This document shows positions 1 through 7,284 of a stretch of DNA of 19,501 bases, piece after piece. The notes below the pieces were generated by a model. The model was not told the DNA's origin. It ran no database searches and saw only the letters and a program-made list of their open reading frames with translations. The stretch's first letter is position 1; the number at the start of each line of letters is the position of its first letter. Position numbers and translations under genes: made by a program. This DNA is from Coriobacteriia bacterium (lineage in GTDB: Bacteria > Actinomycetota > Coriobacteriia > Coriobacteriales > QAMH01): the NCBI GenBank assembly GCA_900758075.1, contig CAAEQF010000074.1:1-19501 (forward strand). The letters are read 5' to 3'.

Positions 1-138
1 GCCCGCGACGATAACGAGCGCCCCGAATGCGGGGTGTGGCTGCCGTCTGTCCAGATGTGCCTCCATCTTGCGCAGGTTTTTCCTGATCAAGACGAATAGG
101 CGGATGAACCACTTCTTGAGTCTGGTGAAAACGTTCAT
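1..138 (-). CDS. N-terminal fragment of an unknown, probably membrane-associated protein
   Basis: An ATG at 138 opens a frame of 46 codons that stays open to the left edge. The visible N terminus is strongly basic and partly hydrophobic (MNVFTRLKKWFIRLFVLIRK), followed by a basic linker and the start of a hydrophobic stretch (FGALVIVAG) that looks like the beginning of a membrane segment. The start lies 29 nt after the stop of the universal stress protein gene on the same strand, so the two probably share a transcript. A GAGG lies about 12 nt upstream of the ATG, a weak ribosome-binding site. I do not recognise the family; an ion channel or transporter N terminus is possible but cannot be shown from 46 residues. 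Confidence 0.55.
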   Translation of the reverse strand, partial: MNVFTRLKKWFIRLFVLIRKNLRKMEAHLDRRQPHPAFGALVIVAG

Positions 139-167
139 GTCACGCAACGCCTCGCGACCGCTTTAGC

Positions 168-641
168 CTATTTGACGACCATGACGGGCAGGTCGACAGA
201 CCTGAGCACGGCAGAGGAGACGCTGCCGAGCGCCGCGCGGATGGCACCCAGTCCGCGACGCCCCATGACGATGCAATCGACCTTCTGCTCCTTCGCGTAG
301 TCGGCAATGACCTCGTGCGGACGCCCGTTCTTGATGACGATCTGTATGCCGACGTTGTCGGGCACGGAGCTGAAGAACCCCTGGATCTGGTCTTGGATGA
401 CGTGCTTTTGGCTCTCGGCGTAGTTCTTGCGCGTCTCGTCCTTGGCGGCCTCGCTCACCTCGGGAACGCCCGCCATACGCGCCGCCACCTCGAACGTCGT
501 GTCGTCGAAGCTCATGGGAGGGGCAACCTCCAAGACGGTGATGTGCGCGGGCTCGTCGCCCTTTGCCATCTCGAGCGCCGCATGCAGCGCATGCTGCGAT
601 TGGACCGAACCATCAAAAGGAACAAGCACATGGGCAAACAT
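168..641 (-). CDS. Universal stress protein (UspA family), 157 aa
   Basis: A single-domain Usp protein, cytoplasmic, of the nucleotide-binding type. The N terminus (MFAHVLVPFDGS) is the classic first strand and loop of the fold. Residues 127-140 (GRRGLGAIRAALGS) match the ATP-binding G-2x-G-9x-G-S/T motif, with one residue fewer between the second and third glycine. The last strand LPVMVVK is also typical. I chose ATG 641 because it is preceded by GGGAGG at normal spacing and gives the family N terminus; the longer frame from 686 would start inside a terminator hairpin. The gene sits between an antiporter gene upstream and an unknown gene downstream. Its ribosome-binding site directly follows the T-run of an intrinsic terminator, so its expression depends on read-through or on a promoter in the few bases available. 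The exact stress or ligand is unknown. Confidence 0.93.
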   Translation of the reverse strand: MFAHVLVPFDGSVQSQHALHAALEMAKGDEPAHITVLEVAPPMSFDDTTFEVAARMAGVPEVSEAAKDETRKNYAESQKHVIQDQIQGFFSSVPDNVGIQIVIKNGRPHEVIADYAKEQKVDCIVMGRRGLGAIRAALGSVSSAVLRSVDLPVMVVK

Positions 642-653
642 GGTGAACCTCCC

Positions 654-686
654 AAAAAAATGAGGGCAGTAATCTACTGCCCTCAT
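654..686 (-). terminator. Intrinsic terminator after the antiporter gene
   Basis: A perfect inverted repeat with 12-bp arms (660-671 and 675-686) and a 3-nt loop is followed, on the minus strand, by seven Ts (654-660). It lies 28 nt after the stop of the antiporter gene. The T-run ends only 12 nt before the universal stress protein start codon, so the element also occupies the leader of that gene. Confidence 0.88.
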
Positions 687-713
687 TGTACCAGCTGAAT
701 TCTCACGACTCGG

Positions 714-2093
714 CTACAGGAAAAACACGATTGAGTCGATGATGAACAGCGGGACCAAGATGCCGCACGACCACTTCATGTACCCGAAGAAACTTGGCAT
801 CTGCACGCCTGCCTTCTCCGCGATGTTTTTCACCATGAAGTTGGGGGCGTTGCCGATGTAGGTGACCGCGCCCATGAAGACGGCACCGGCAGAGATCGCG
901 AGGAGCATGGGAACCGCCACATCGCCGACTGCCGTCGTGAGGTACTGCATGCCGTCTGCGCCGAGCGAGCCTGCCGCCGTCATGAACACGACGTAGGTGG
1001 GCGAGTTGTCGAGGAACGACGAGAGCGCACCGGTGGCCCAGAAGAACTTGAGCGGCGAGTCGATGCCGATGCTGCCGCCATAGGTGCGCAGGATGGCAAG
1101 CGCGGGAATCATCGTGATGAAGATGCCGATGAAGAGCTTGGCCACCTCGGAGATGGGACCCCACTCGAAGTTGTTGCGCTCGCGCAGGTCTTTGCTCGTG
1201 GTCGCCCACGAAAGCCCCATCGCGATGAAGATCAGCGCAACCTGCACGACATAGTCGATGCCGACGTGCGTGCCGAACACGCTGATGCCGTAGGTCTTGC
1301 CCGTCGCCGGGTCGATGAACGCGTCCATCTGGGGGATGGCGCCGTTCAAGATGACGGCCACGATGATGAGCGCCAGGAAGAAGAAGTTGTGCCAGCCCTC
1401 GATGCGGATCGGCACGCGGTTGTCGGCTGTCGCCTCAAGCTGCAAAGCCTCGAGGCCCTCTTTGCCCTCGTTCATGACCATACGGCGGTCGATGAGGACG
1501 AACACGACGAGCAGCAGGATGGTGTTGAGCAGCAGAATCGGCCAGATATGCTGCAGCGTCCAGAAGAACGGAACGCCGCGCAGGTAGCCGAGGAACAGCG
1601 GCGGGTCGCCCAGCGGGGTCAGGCAGCCGCCCATGTTGGCGACCATGAAGATGAAGAACACGACGATGTGCACCTTGCGCTTGCGCCACAGGTTGGCACG
1701 AAGCAGCGGGCGGATGAGCAACATGGCGGCGCCCGTCGTGCCGACCCAGCTGGCAAGGAACGTGCCGATAAGCAGCAAGATGACGTTGTTCTTCGTCGTG
1801 CCGACGATGGTACCGCGCACGAGAATGCCGCCGGAGACGACGAACAGGCCCAGCAGCAGCACGATGAACGGGATGTAGTCGCCGACGATTGTCTCGGCGA
1901 GCTGCTCCGCGCTTGTCTCGGGGCCAAAACCGATGGTGAACGGCACCAGGAACACGAGCGCCCAAAACGCGGCGGCAAGGAGCTGGTGCTTCTCCCACCA
2001 CTCGCCTTTCACCAGCGGCATGATCGCGATTGAAAGGAGCATGCCTACAAAAGGAATGATGCTCCAGATCGGCAGCATTTGTCCAAGTTCCAT
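714..2093 (-). CDS. Sodium:proton antiporter / CitMHS_2-type ion transporter, 459 aa
   Basis: A polytopic inner-membrane transporter of the ion transporter superfamily (NhaD/ArsB/CitM-like), with about 11-12 hydrophobic segments along its length. The signature GGCLTPLGDPPLFLGYLRG at about 155-173, preceded by VANM, and a second-half motif ALSSFLDNSPTYVVF are the paired re-entrant substrate-site regions typical of proteins annotated as sodium:proton antiporter (CitMHS_2 family). The likely role is Na+/H+ exchange or anion transport; the substrate cannot be decided from sequence. Start ATG 2093 gives the hydrophobic N terminus and has a modest AGGTAA ribosome-binding site 5-6 nt upstream. An intrinsic terminator follows the stop. 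No regulator is adjacent. Confidence 0.88.
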   Translation of the reverse strand: MELGQMLPIWSIIPFVGMLLSIAIMPLVKGEWWEKHQLLAAAFWALVFLVPFTIGFGPETSAEQLAETIVGDYIPFIVLLLGLFVVSGGILVRGTIVGTTKNNVILLLIGTFLASWVGTTGAAMLLIRPLLRANLWRKRKVHIVVFFIFMVANMGGCLTPLGDPPLFLGYLRGVPFFWTLQHIWPILLLNTILLLVVFVLIDRRMVMNEGKEGLEALQLEATADNRVPIRIEGWHNFFFLALIIVAVILNGAIPQMDAFIDPATGKTYGISVFGTHVGIDYVVQVALIFIAMGLSWATTSKDLRERNNFEWGPISEVAKLFIGIFITMIPALAILRTYGGSIGIDSPLKFFWATGALSSFLDNSPTYVVFMTAAGSLGADGMQYLTTAVGDVAVPMLLAISAGAVFMGAVTYIGNAPNFMVKNIAEKAGVQMPSFFGYMKWSCGILVPLFIIDSIVFFL

Positions 2094-2221
2094 GTGTTAC
2101 CTATTCGTATGTAGAAAACCGTCGATTTCGAAACAAAAACTTTAGCACGATTGCCCTATTCATACCGCGCTTTCCACGCGTGGGCAGGTCAAGCGTGCGG
2201 TATTTGTCGATAGATGTGCAT

Positions 2222-2275
2222 AAAAGCACAGACGCCCCCGCCTTGTCGCAGCAATATCGCTGCGAGGCGGGGGCG
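2222..2275 (-). terminator. GC-rich hairpin after the 37-codon gene, probable terminator
   Basis: Arms 2233-2242/2266-2275 (10 bp) and 2246-2252/2259-2265 (7 bp) pair perfectly, separated by a 3-nt bulge (2243-2245) and closed by a 6-nt loop. On the minus strand a short TTTT (2222-2225) follows after 7 nt. The stem is very stable but the T-run is short and displaced, so termination is likely but not certain. A small secondary repeat, TGTGC/GCACA at 2215-2219 and 2226-2230, brackets the T-run. Confidence 0.6.
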
Positions 2276-2311
2276 CCCAGTCGTGTGTGGAGCAAAAGCG
2301 CTTGGAGGTGT

Positions 2312-2425
2312 CTAGTTGTAGCGACGTCCGATGACCATGATGTTCGAGCTCCGGTTGGAGAAGATCCAGTGGCTCCGCACGTAGATCGCGTCATCTTGCT
2401 TTTTGAACAGCCTTGAAAACCACAT
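2312..2425 (-). CDS. Hypothetical small protein, 37 aa
   Basis: The frame from ATG 2425 encodes 37 residues beginning MWFSRLFKKQDDAIYVRSHW and ending VIGRRYN. It is basic and aromatic-rich, with no signal peptide or membrane segment. Three things argue that it is real: AGGGTG lies about 8 nt before the ATG; most codons end in G or C (ATC, TAC, GTG, CGG, AGC, TTC, AAC), as in true genes here; and a strong hairpin follows the stop. A longer start at 2503 would add 26 residues but has no better ribosome-binding site. It lies downstream of the RelB-like antitoxin gene on the same strand, 180 nt away, and does not resemble a RelE/YafQ toxin. I do not recognise the family. Confidence 0.5.
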   Translation of the reverse strand: MWFSRLFKKQDDAIYVRSHWIFSNRSSNIMVIGRRYN

Positions 2426-2605
2426 GCCAATCACCCTGATGTCTGCAAGTGTGCCGATTGACCGCGCCGGACGGCAACAATTGGCCTGTCCGGACGCCCG
2501 CATCGAGCGAGCTCTCCCCCGATGCCGAAAACCCGCGCGTCCCTCCCCTCGGTGCGACTCGCCGCCATGCCGTCTATCTACCTGATGAAAGTCGCGACCA
2601 GGCGG

Positions 2606-2791
2606 TCAGGCCCTATCGCGGTCGTCCGGAGCGTCCGGGACGACCAGGTCGAACGGAATGCGGTTCTGGGCGACGAGCTGCTTGGTCGCCATCACGACGA
2701 AGGTGTTGAAGTTCAGGCCCAGCGCCTCGAGCTTCTCGCTCGCCTCTCTCTTGAGGCCGTCGTCCATCCGTATTGTCGTCGACTTCATCAT
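2606..2791 (-). CDS. RelB/DinJ-family antitoxin, apparently without a toxin gene
   Basis: This 61-residue protein has the ribbon-helix-helix N terminus of RelB/DinJ antitoxins: a short strand STTIRMD, then DGLKREASEKLEALGLNFNTFVVMATKQLV, and the proline-containing IPFDLVVPD tail that in the family begins the toxin-neutralising region. Such proteins dimerise on operator DNA and mask a RelE/YafQ mRNA interferase. Tandem ATGs at 2791 and 2788 are both possible starts; the first is 9 nt from the AAGG ribosome-binding site and is preferred. An AT-rich promoter region lies upstream. The usual partner of about 90 codons should follow at once, but the next 180 nt hold no such frame. It may act on a toxin elsewhere, or be a remnant or stand-alone regulator. 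Confidence 0.82.
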   Translation of the reverse strand: MMKSTTIRMDDGLKREASEKLEALGLNFNTFVVMATKQLVAQNRIPFDLVVPDAPDDRDRA

Positions 2792-2857
2792 AAGCTTGTG
2801 CCTTAGGGTGCGTTTAATCTGTGTTGTATGTCTATGTGGTATATATTCGGCTCGTTT

Positions 2858-2885
2858 ATTATATCTGTTGTATTGCTGTTTACAA
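2858..2885 (-). promoter_or_regulatory. Candidate sigma-70-type promoter of the antitoxin gene
   Basis: On the minus strand, TTGTAA (2880-2885) and a consensus TATAAT (2858-2863) are separated by 16 nt in a markedly AT-rich stretch. The predicted start would leave a leader of about 60 nt before the antitoxin ATG. Confidence 0.5.
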
Positions 2886-2909
2886 TCTGGATTCGCCGCT
2901 TTTCGCCAT

Positions 2910-2935
2910 AAAAAAGCGCCCCTCGAAAGGGGCGC
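2910..2935 (-). terminator. Intrinsic terminator of map
   Basis: A perfect 8-bp stem (2916-2923 with 2928-2935) and a CGAA loop are followed on the minus strand by six Ts (2910-2915). It lies 38 nt after the methionine aminopeptidase stop. Confidence 0.9.
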
Positions 2936-2973
2936 CCCACAAGTGGAGATTGCTTTGCGGCTGGACCGGGCAG

Positions 2974-3897
<924 letters not shown>

Positions 3898-4065
3898 GAT
3901 AGTGCAAGTGTCCAGCCCGTCACGTGCAACGTTGCCAATCGGATTTCTATTCTTGGCATGATCATGTCTCGCGATTATCTATGGCCATTTCCAGGCACGG
4001 CGCGACCAGCCCCGGCACTTGCTGGTATTCTGCATTTGCAACCCAAACCATACGAAGGAGTGGAC

Positions 4066-4527
4066 ATGATTGACGAGAACTGCATCTTCTGCAAGATCGG
4101 CGCAGGCGAGATCCCCACGAAGAAGGTGTACGAAGACGAGCACGTCATCGCGTTCGACGACATGGAGCCGCTGATGCCCGTGCACACGCTCATCATTCCG
4201 AAGGACCACTACTCCGACATCGCGGACAACGTGCCGGAAGAGACGCTTGGCCACGTGTTCGGCGCCGTGCAGAAGGTCGCCGAGATCAAGGGCCTCAAAA
4301 ACGGGTTCAGGCTGCTCGTCAACACGGGCGACGACGCGAGCCAGAGCGTGAAGCACTTCCACGTGCACCTGTTTGGCGGCGGCTGGATGCCGCGTCCGAA
4401 CGACCAGGACTGGGGCCCGCATTCCACCAACGCCGACAAGTACTATGACGAGAACGGCCGTCATCTCGACTTCTACGACAAGAACGGCCGCCTGATCGAG
4501 TTCGGCAACGAGGGCGACGAGGAATAA
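4066..4527 (+). CDS. HIT-family (histidine triad) nucleotide hydrolase, 153 aa
   Basis: A Hint-type nucleotide phosphoramidase or hydrolase, cytoplasmic. The histidine triad is H97-F-H99-V-H101 within VKHFHVHLFGG, and a zinc-type C6-x-x-C9 lies at the N terminus (ENCIFCKI). The core (residues 5-110) has the typical sequence IPTKKVYEDEHVIAFDDMEP. About 45 residues after the triad form an acidic, polar C-terminal tail rich in Asp, Glu and Gly, longer than in minimal Hint proteins (about 115 aa). The start at 4066 has a strong GAAGGAG 5 nt upstream. The physiological substrate, likely an AMP-lysine or AMP-acyl adduct as in the Hint family, is not known. It is transcribed divergently from map and converges on metI, sharing a terminator with it. 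Confidence 0.95.
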   Translation: MIDENCIFCKIGAGEIPTKKVYEDEHVIAFDDMEPLMPVHTLIIPKDHYSDIADNVPEETLGHVFGAVQKVAEIKGLKNGFRLLVNTGDDASQSVKHFHVHLFGGGWMPRPNDQDWGPHSTNADKYYDENGRHLDFYDKNGRLIEFGNEGDEE

Positions 4528-4630
4528 GGCCCCCGCAGGGAGCTTGGGCACGCGTCGCGCGCCCATGCGCGCACCTGACACGAGGGGCCGCAGGCATCGT
4601 GTCACGCACGCTTCCATGCACACCTGCATG

Positions 4631-4680
4631 AAAAAGCGGGCTGCACCTTTGGGGAGATTCCCCCGGGTGCAGCCCGCTTT
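4631..4680. terminator. Bidirectional terminator between the HIT gene and metI
   Basis: A perfect 15-bp stem (4633-4647 with 4666-4680), with a smaller GGGG/CCCC pairing inside its loop, lies 103 nt after the HIT stop and 24 nt after the metI stop. On the minus strand the stem runs into five Ts (4631-4635); on the plus strand only three Ts close the arm, so it works best for metI. Confidence 0.85.
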
Positions 4681-4704
4681 GCGTTGTCCGCCCTGCCGCG
4701 GCGT

Positions 4705-5388
4705 CTAGCCGGCGATACGACGCCGGTCAATCTTGCGCGCGGTGAAGTCGCCCACGCTCTGGAAGACCTGCACGAGGATGACGCACAGGATGACCGCGGC
4801 CAGCATGACGTCTGCCTGCCAGCGCTGGTAGCCGTAGCGGATGGCGATGTCGCCCAGGCCGCCCGCACCGACGGTGCCCGCCATGGCGGAGTAGCCGAAG
4901 AGGTTCACGAACGTGATGGCCACGCCGCGCACGATGGAGGGCAGCGCCTCTTTGAGCAGCACCTTGTAGACAATCTGGAAGCTGCTCGCGCCAAAGCTCT
5001 GCGCCGCCTCGACCAGGCTCGGGTCGACCTCGGCGATGGACTGCTCGACGATGCGCGCCACAAAGGGAGCGGCGGAGACGACGAGCGGGACGATGGCGCC
5101 CGGCACGCCGAGCGACGTGCCCACGATTAGGCGCGTGAACGGGATGATGGCGACGAGCAGGATGACGAACGGGATCGAGCGGCCGATGTTGATGATCCAC
5201 CCGAGGACCGTGTTGAGCCAGCGGATGGGATGCAGCCCGTTGGGCGTGGTCACCGCGAAGGCAACGCCGACGGGCAGGCCGATCACATAGGCGAACAGGC
5301 ACGAGACGACGGTCATGACGAGCGTGTCGACCGTACCTTGGGCCAGAAGCCCACCGTATTCGGCAAAGAACTCGGACAGGTACTCCAT
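4705..5388 (-). CDS. metI: Methionine ABC transporter permease MetI, 227 aa
   Basis: The membrane subunit of the MetNIQ importer for L- and D-methionine. It has five hydrophobic spans, as expected for MetI, and the ATPase-docking EAA loop begins at E127-A-A (EAAQSFGASSFQIVYKVLLKE). The length matches the family (about 217-230 aa). Its ATG shares one base with the metN stop (TAATG), and GGAGGAG lies 5 nt upstream, inside the 3' end of metN, so translation is probably coupled. It is the last gene of metQ-metN-metI and is followed by a strong terminator. Confidence 0.95.
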   Translation of the reverse strand: MEYLSEFFAEYGGLLAQGTVDTLVMTVVSCLFAYVIGLPVGVAFAVTTPNGLHPIRWLNTVLGWIINIGRSIPFVILLVAIIPFTRLIVGTSLGVPGAIVPLVVSAAPFVARIVEQSIAEVDPSLVEAAQSFGASSFQIVYKVLLKEALPSIVRGVAITFVNLFGYSAMAGTVGAGGLGDIAIRYGYQRWQADVMLAAVILCVILVQVFQSVGDFTARKIDRRRIAG

Positions 5389-6194
5389 TACTGCTCCTCC
5401 CCCTTCTCGGCATCGAGCAGGCCTTCTTTACCCGCGCCGACAGAAATCGTGGAGCTGACCTCGTGGTGCGCGAGCAGCTCCCTGGCGATGTCGCTTTGCG
5501 GATTGGAGAAGACCTCATGCGTCGTGCCCTGCTCGACGATGCGACCGCCGTCGATCATCGCGACGCGGTCGCAGATCTCTTCTGCGACGGACAGCGCATG
5601 CGTGATGACGACGAGCGTGACGCCCATACGCCTGTTGATGTCTTTGAGCAGGTCGAGGATCTGGATGGTCGTGCGCGAGTCGAGTGCCGAGGTCGCCTCG
5701 TCGCACAGCATGACCTCCGGACGATTGATGAGCGCACGTGCGATGGCCACGCGCTGCTGCTGGCCACCGGAAAGCTCGCTTGGGTAGCGGGACTCTTTGC
5801 CCGAAAGCCCGACGAGCTCGATGAGATTCTTAGCGCGCTCGATGCGCTCGGTGCGGTCGACACCCTGCAGTTCGAGCGGGAACGTGACGTTTTGCAAGAC
5901 GGTACGCTGCTGGAACAGGCTGAAGTTCTGGAAGATCATGTCGATCTTGGTGCGCAGCTTGCGCAGGTCGCGTCCCGTGTAGTTGGTCACGTCGACGCCG
6001 TCGATGATGACCTTGCCCTCGGTGGGGCGCTCGAGCAGGTTGATGCAGCGCACGAGCGTGGACTTGCCCGCGCCGGACTCGCCCAGGATGCCGAAGACCT
6101 CGCCCCTCTTGATGGACAAGTTGATGTCGTCGAGTGCCACGACATCGCCCTCGCGCGTGCTGTACACCTTCTTCAAGTTCTTGATTTCGATCAT
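5388..6194 (-). CDS. metN: Methionine ABC transporter ATPase MetN, lacking the NIL domain
   Basis: The ATP-hydrolysing subunit of the methionine importer, on the cytoplasmic face. Motifs are complete: Walker A GESGAGKST at 38-46, Q-loop Q89, ABC signature LSGGQQQR at 141-148, Walker B VMLCDEAT at 161-168 and H-loop H199. The start MIEIKNLKKVY at 6194 is chosen for its AAGG(T) ribosome-binding site and family N terminus; 42 extra upstream codons in frame lie in the intergenic leader and metQ 3' end. The protein is 268 aa, while typical MetN is about 340 because of a C-terminal NIL domain that binds intracellular methionine and shuts transport down. Here the sequence ends soon after the ATPase core, so this feedback is probably missing or performed otherwise. 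Confidence 0.93.
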   Translation of the reverse strand: MIEIKNLKKVYSTREGDVVALDDINLSIKRGEVFGILGESGAGKSTLVRCINLLERPTEGKVIIDGVDVTNYTGRDLRKLRTKIDMIFQNFSLFQQRTVLQNVTFPLELQGVDRTERIERAKNLIELVGLSGKESRYPSELSGGQQQRVAIARALINRPEVMLCDEATSALDSRTTIQILDLLKDINRRMGVTLVVITHALSVAEEICDRVAMIDGGRIVEQGTTHEVFSNPQSDIARELLAHHEVSSTISVGAGKEGLLDAEKGEEQ

Positions 6195-6214
6195 TTCTAC
6201 CTTCTTACATGCAA

Positions 6215-6243
6215 CAGTGCGGAGCGCTGCACGCCCCGCACTG
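6215..6243 (-). promoter_or_regulatory. Hairpin between metQ and metN
   Basis: A perfect 8-bp inverted repeat (CAGTGCGG at 6215-6222, CCGCACTG at 6236-6243) with a 13-nt loop lies in the 76-nt gap after the metQ stop. It has no T-run. In binding-protein transporter operons such hairpins often stabilise the upstream message so that the binding protein is made in excess; that role is inferred. Confidence 0.5.
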
Positions 6244-6270
6244 CCCAGCAGCCTGTATGGTGCTGACTGT

Positions 6271-7131
6271 CTAGAAAACTGGCTTGACGGCTCCGTCGTA
6301 CGTGTTGTTGATGTAATCACGCACCTCGTCGGAGTTCAGAGCAGCGGCGAGCGCCTTGATCTTGTCGGAATCCTGGTTGCCGTCTTTGACGACGAGCAGA
6401 TTGGCGTAGGTCTGGGCCGCGGTGCCGTTGGCATCCTCGGTTGCGAGCGCGTCCTTGTTGACGTTCAGGCCGGCCTGGAGCGCGTAGTTGGAGTTTATGG
6501 CCGCGATGTCGACATCCTGCAGCGACTGGGACACCTGCGCTGCCTCGAGCTCCTTGAACTGAAGGTTCTTGGGGTTGGACGCGATATCCTTGGTGGTTGC
6601 CGTCACTCCGACGCCGTCCTTGAGCTTGATCAGACCCTCCTGCTCGAGCAGCAACAGCGCACGGGCCTCGTTGGTGGTGTCGTTGGGGACGGCCACGATG
6701 GCGCCGTCTTTAAGGTCGGCAAGCGACTTGGTCTTGCCGGCGTACAGCCCGAACGGCTCGTAGTGCACGGCCGTGACCTTCACCAGGTGTGTGCCGTTCT
6801 CAGCATTGAAGTTGTCGAGGTAGGGCTCATGCTGGAAGTAGTTGGCGTCGACGTCGCCTTCCTCGGTGACGGTGTTGGGCTGCACGTAGTCGTTGAACTC
6901 CTTGACCTCGAGCGTGTACCCCTCTTTCTCCAAGATGGGCTTGACCACGTCGTTGAGGATCTCTGCATGCGGCGTGGGTACGGCGGCGACGGTGACCGTC
7001 TTGTCCCCGCTCGCCCCGTTGGAGCCGGACTGCTGGCTGCCGCCGCAGCCGACCAGGCCAATAGTGCCGACGAGGGCGAGACTGCAAGCCGCAGCGACGA
7101 TGAGCTTCTTAGATGGTTTCTTGAGTTTCAT
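6271..7131 (-). CDS. metQ: Methionine-binding lipoprotein MetQ (NlpA family), 286 aa
   Basis: The substrate-binding protein of the methionine importer, anchored outside the membrane. The N terminus has a basic region (MKLKKPSKK), a hydrophobic stretch and a lipobox LVGC with the lipidated cysteine at 29, followed by a flexible GGSQQSGSNGASG linker. The mature protein begins VTVAAVPTPHAEILNDVVKPILEKEG and contains EPYLDNFN and IVAVPNDTTNEARALLLLEQEGLI, all typical of NlpA/MetQ. The length matches the family. The ATG at 7131 has GGGGAG 5 nt upstream. That ribosome-binding site directly follows the stop codon of a 47-codon leader ORF. Methionine is the expected ligand, but related NlpA proteins bind other amino acids or dipeptides. 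Confidence 0.94.
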   Translation of the reverse strand: MKLKKPSKKLIVAAACSLALVGTIGLVGCGGSQQSGSNGASGDKTVTVAAVPTPHAEILNDVVKPILEKEGYTLEVKEFNDYVQPNTVTEEGDVDANYFQHEPYLDNFNAENGTHLVKVTAVHYEPFGLYAGKTKSLADLKDGAIVAVPNDTTNEARALLLLEQEGLIKLKDGVGVTATTKDIASNPKNLQFKELEAAQVSQSLQDVDIAAINSNYALQAGLNVNKDALATEDANGTAAQTYANLLVVKDGNQDSDKIKALAAALNSDEVRDYINNTYDGAVKPVF

Positions 7132-7140
7132 GGTTCTCCC

Positions 7141-7284
7141 CTAGATAGGTTGTTTCGAATACATCGTGGTAGTGCTGGAATCGCGCCGCTCGTGCACAGC
7201 GCGGGCACAGAGGCGGTGCCCAGCCATGGCCGCCCTACGCCCATGCATTCGGGCGATGCCGCCCAGGCTCCTCGTCAGTTGCAC
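7141..7284 (-). CDS. Candidate 47-aa leader peptide upstream of metQ
   Basis: A GTG at 7284 is preceded by AAAGGAGGT (7289-7297) with 4 nt between them, a better Shine-Dalgarno than most real genes here. The frame runs 47 codons to a TAG at 7141-7143 that merges into the metQ ribosome-binding site, ending 9 nt before the metQ ATG. The peptide is basic (10 Arg), has Met at 1, 13, 20 and 41 and one Cys at 26, and resembles no known domain. Two hairpins lie within it (7203-7221 and 7251-7264). A regulatory leader coupled to metQ translation is the best reading; a chance open frame in GC-rich DNA next to a stray Shine-Dalgarno is the alternative. No SAM riboswitch consensus was recognised here. 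Confidence 0.45.
   Translation of the reverse strand: MQLTRSLGGIARMHGRRAAMAGHRLCARAVHERRDSSTTTMYSKQPI

Noticed and set aside
2101..2430. A 109-codon minus-strand frame overlapping the 37-codon gene in another frame
   Set aside because: It runs through the GC-rich hairpin, has no ribosome-binding site and lacks the genome's codon bias, whereas the overlapping short frame has both.
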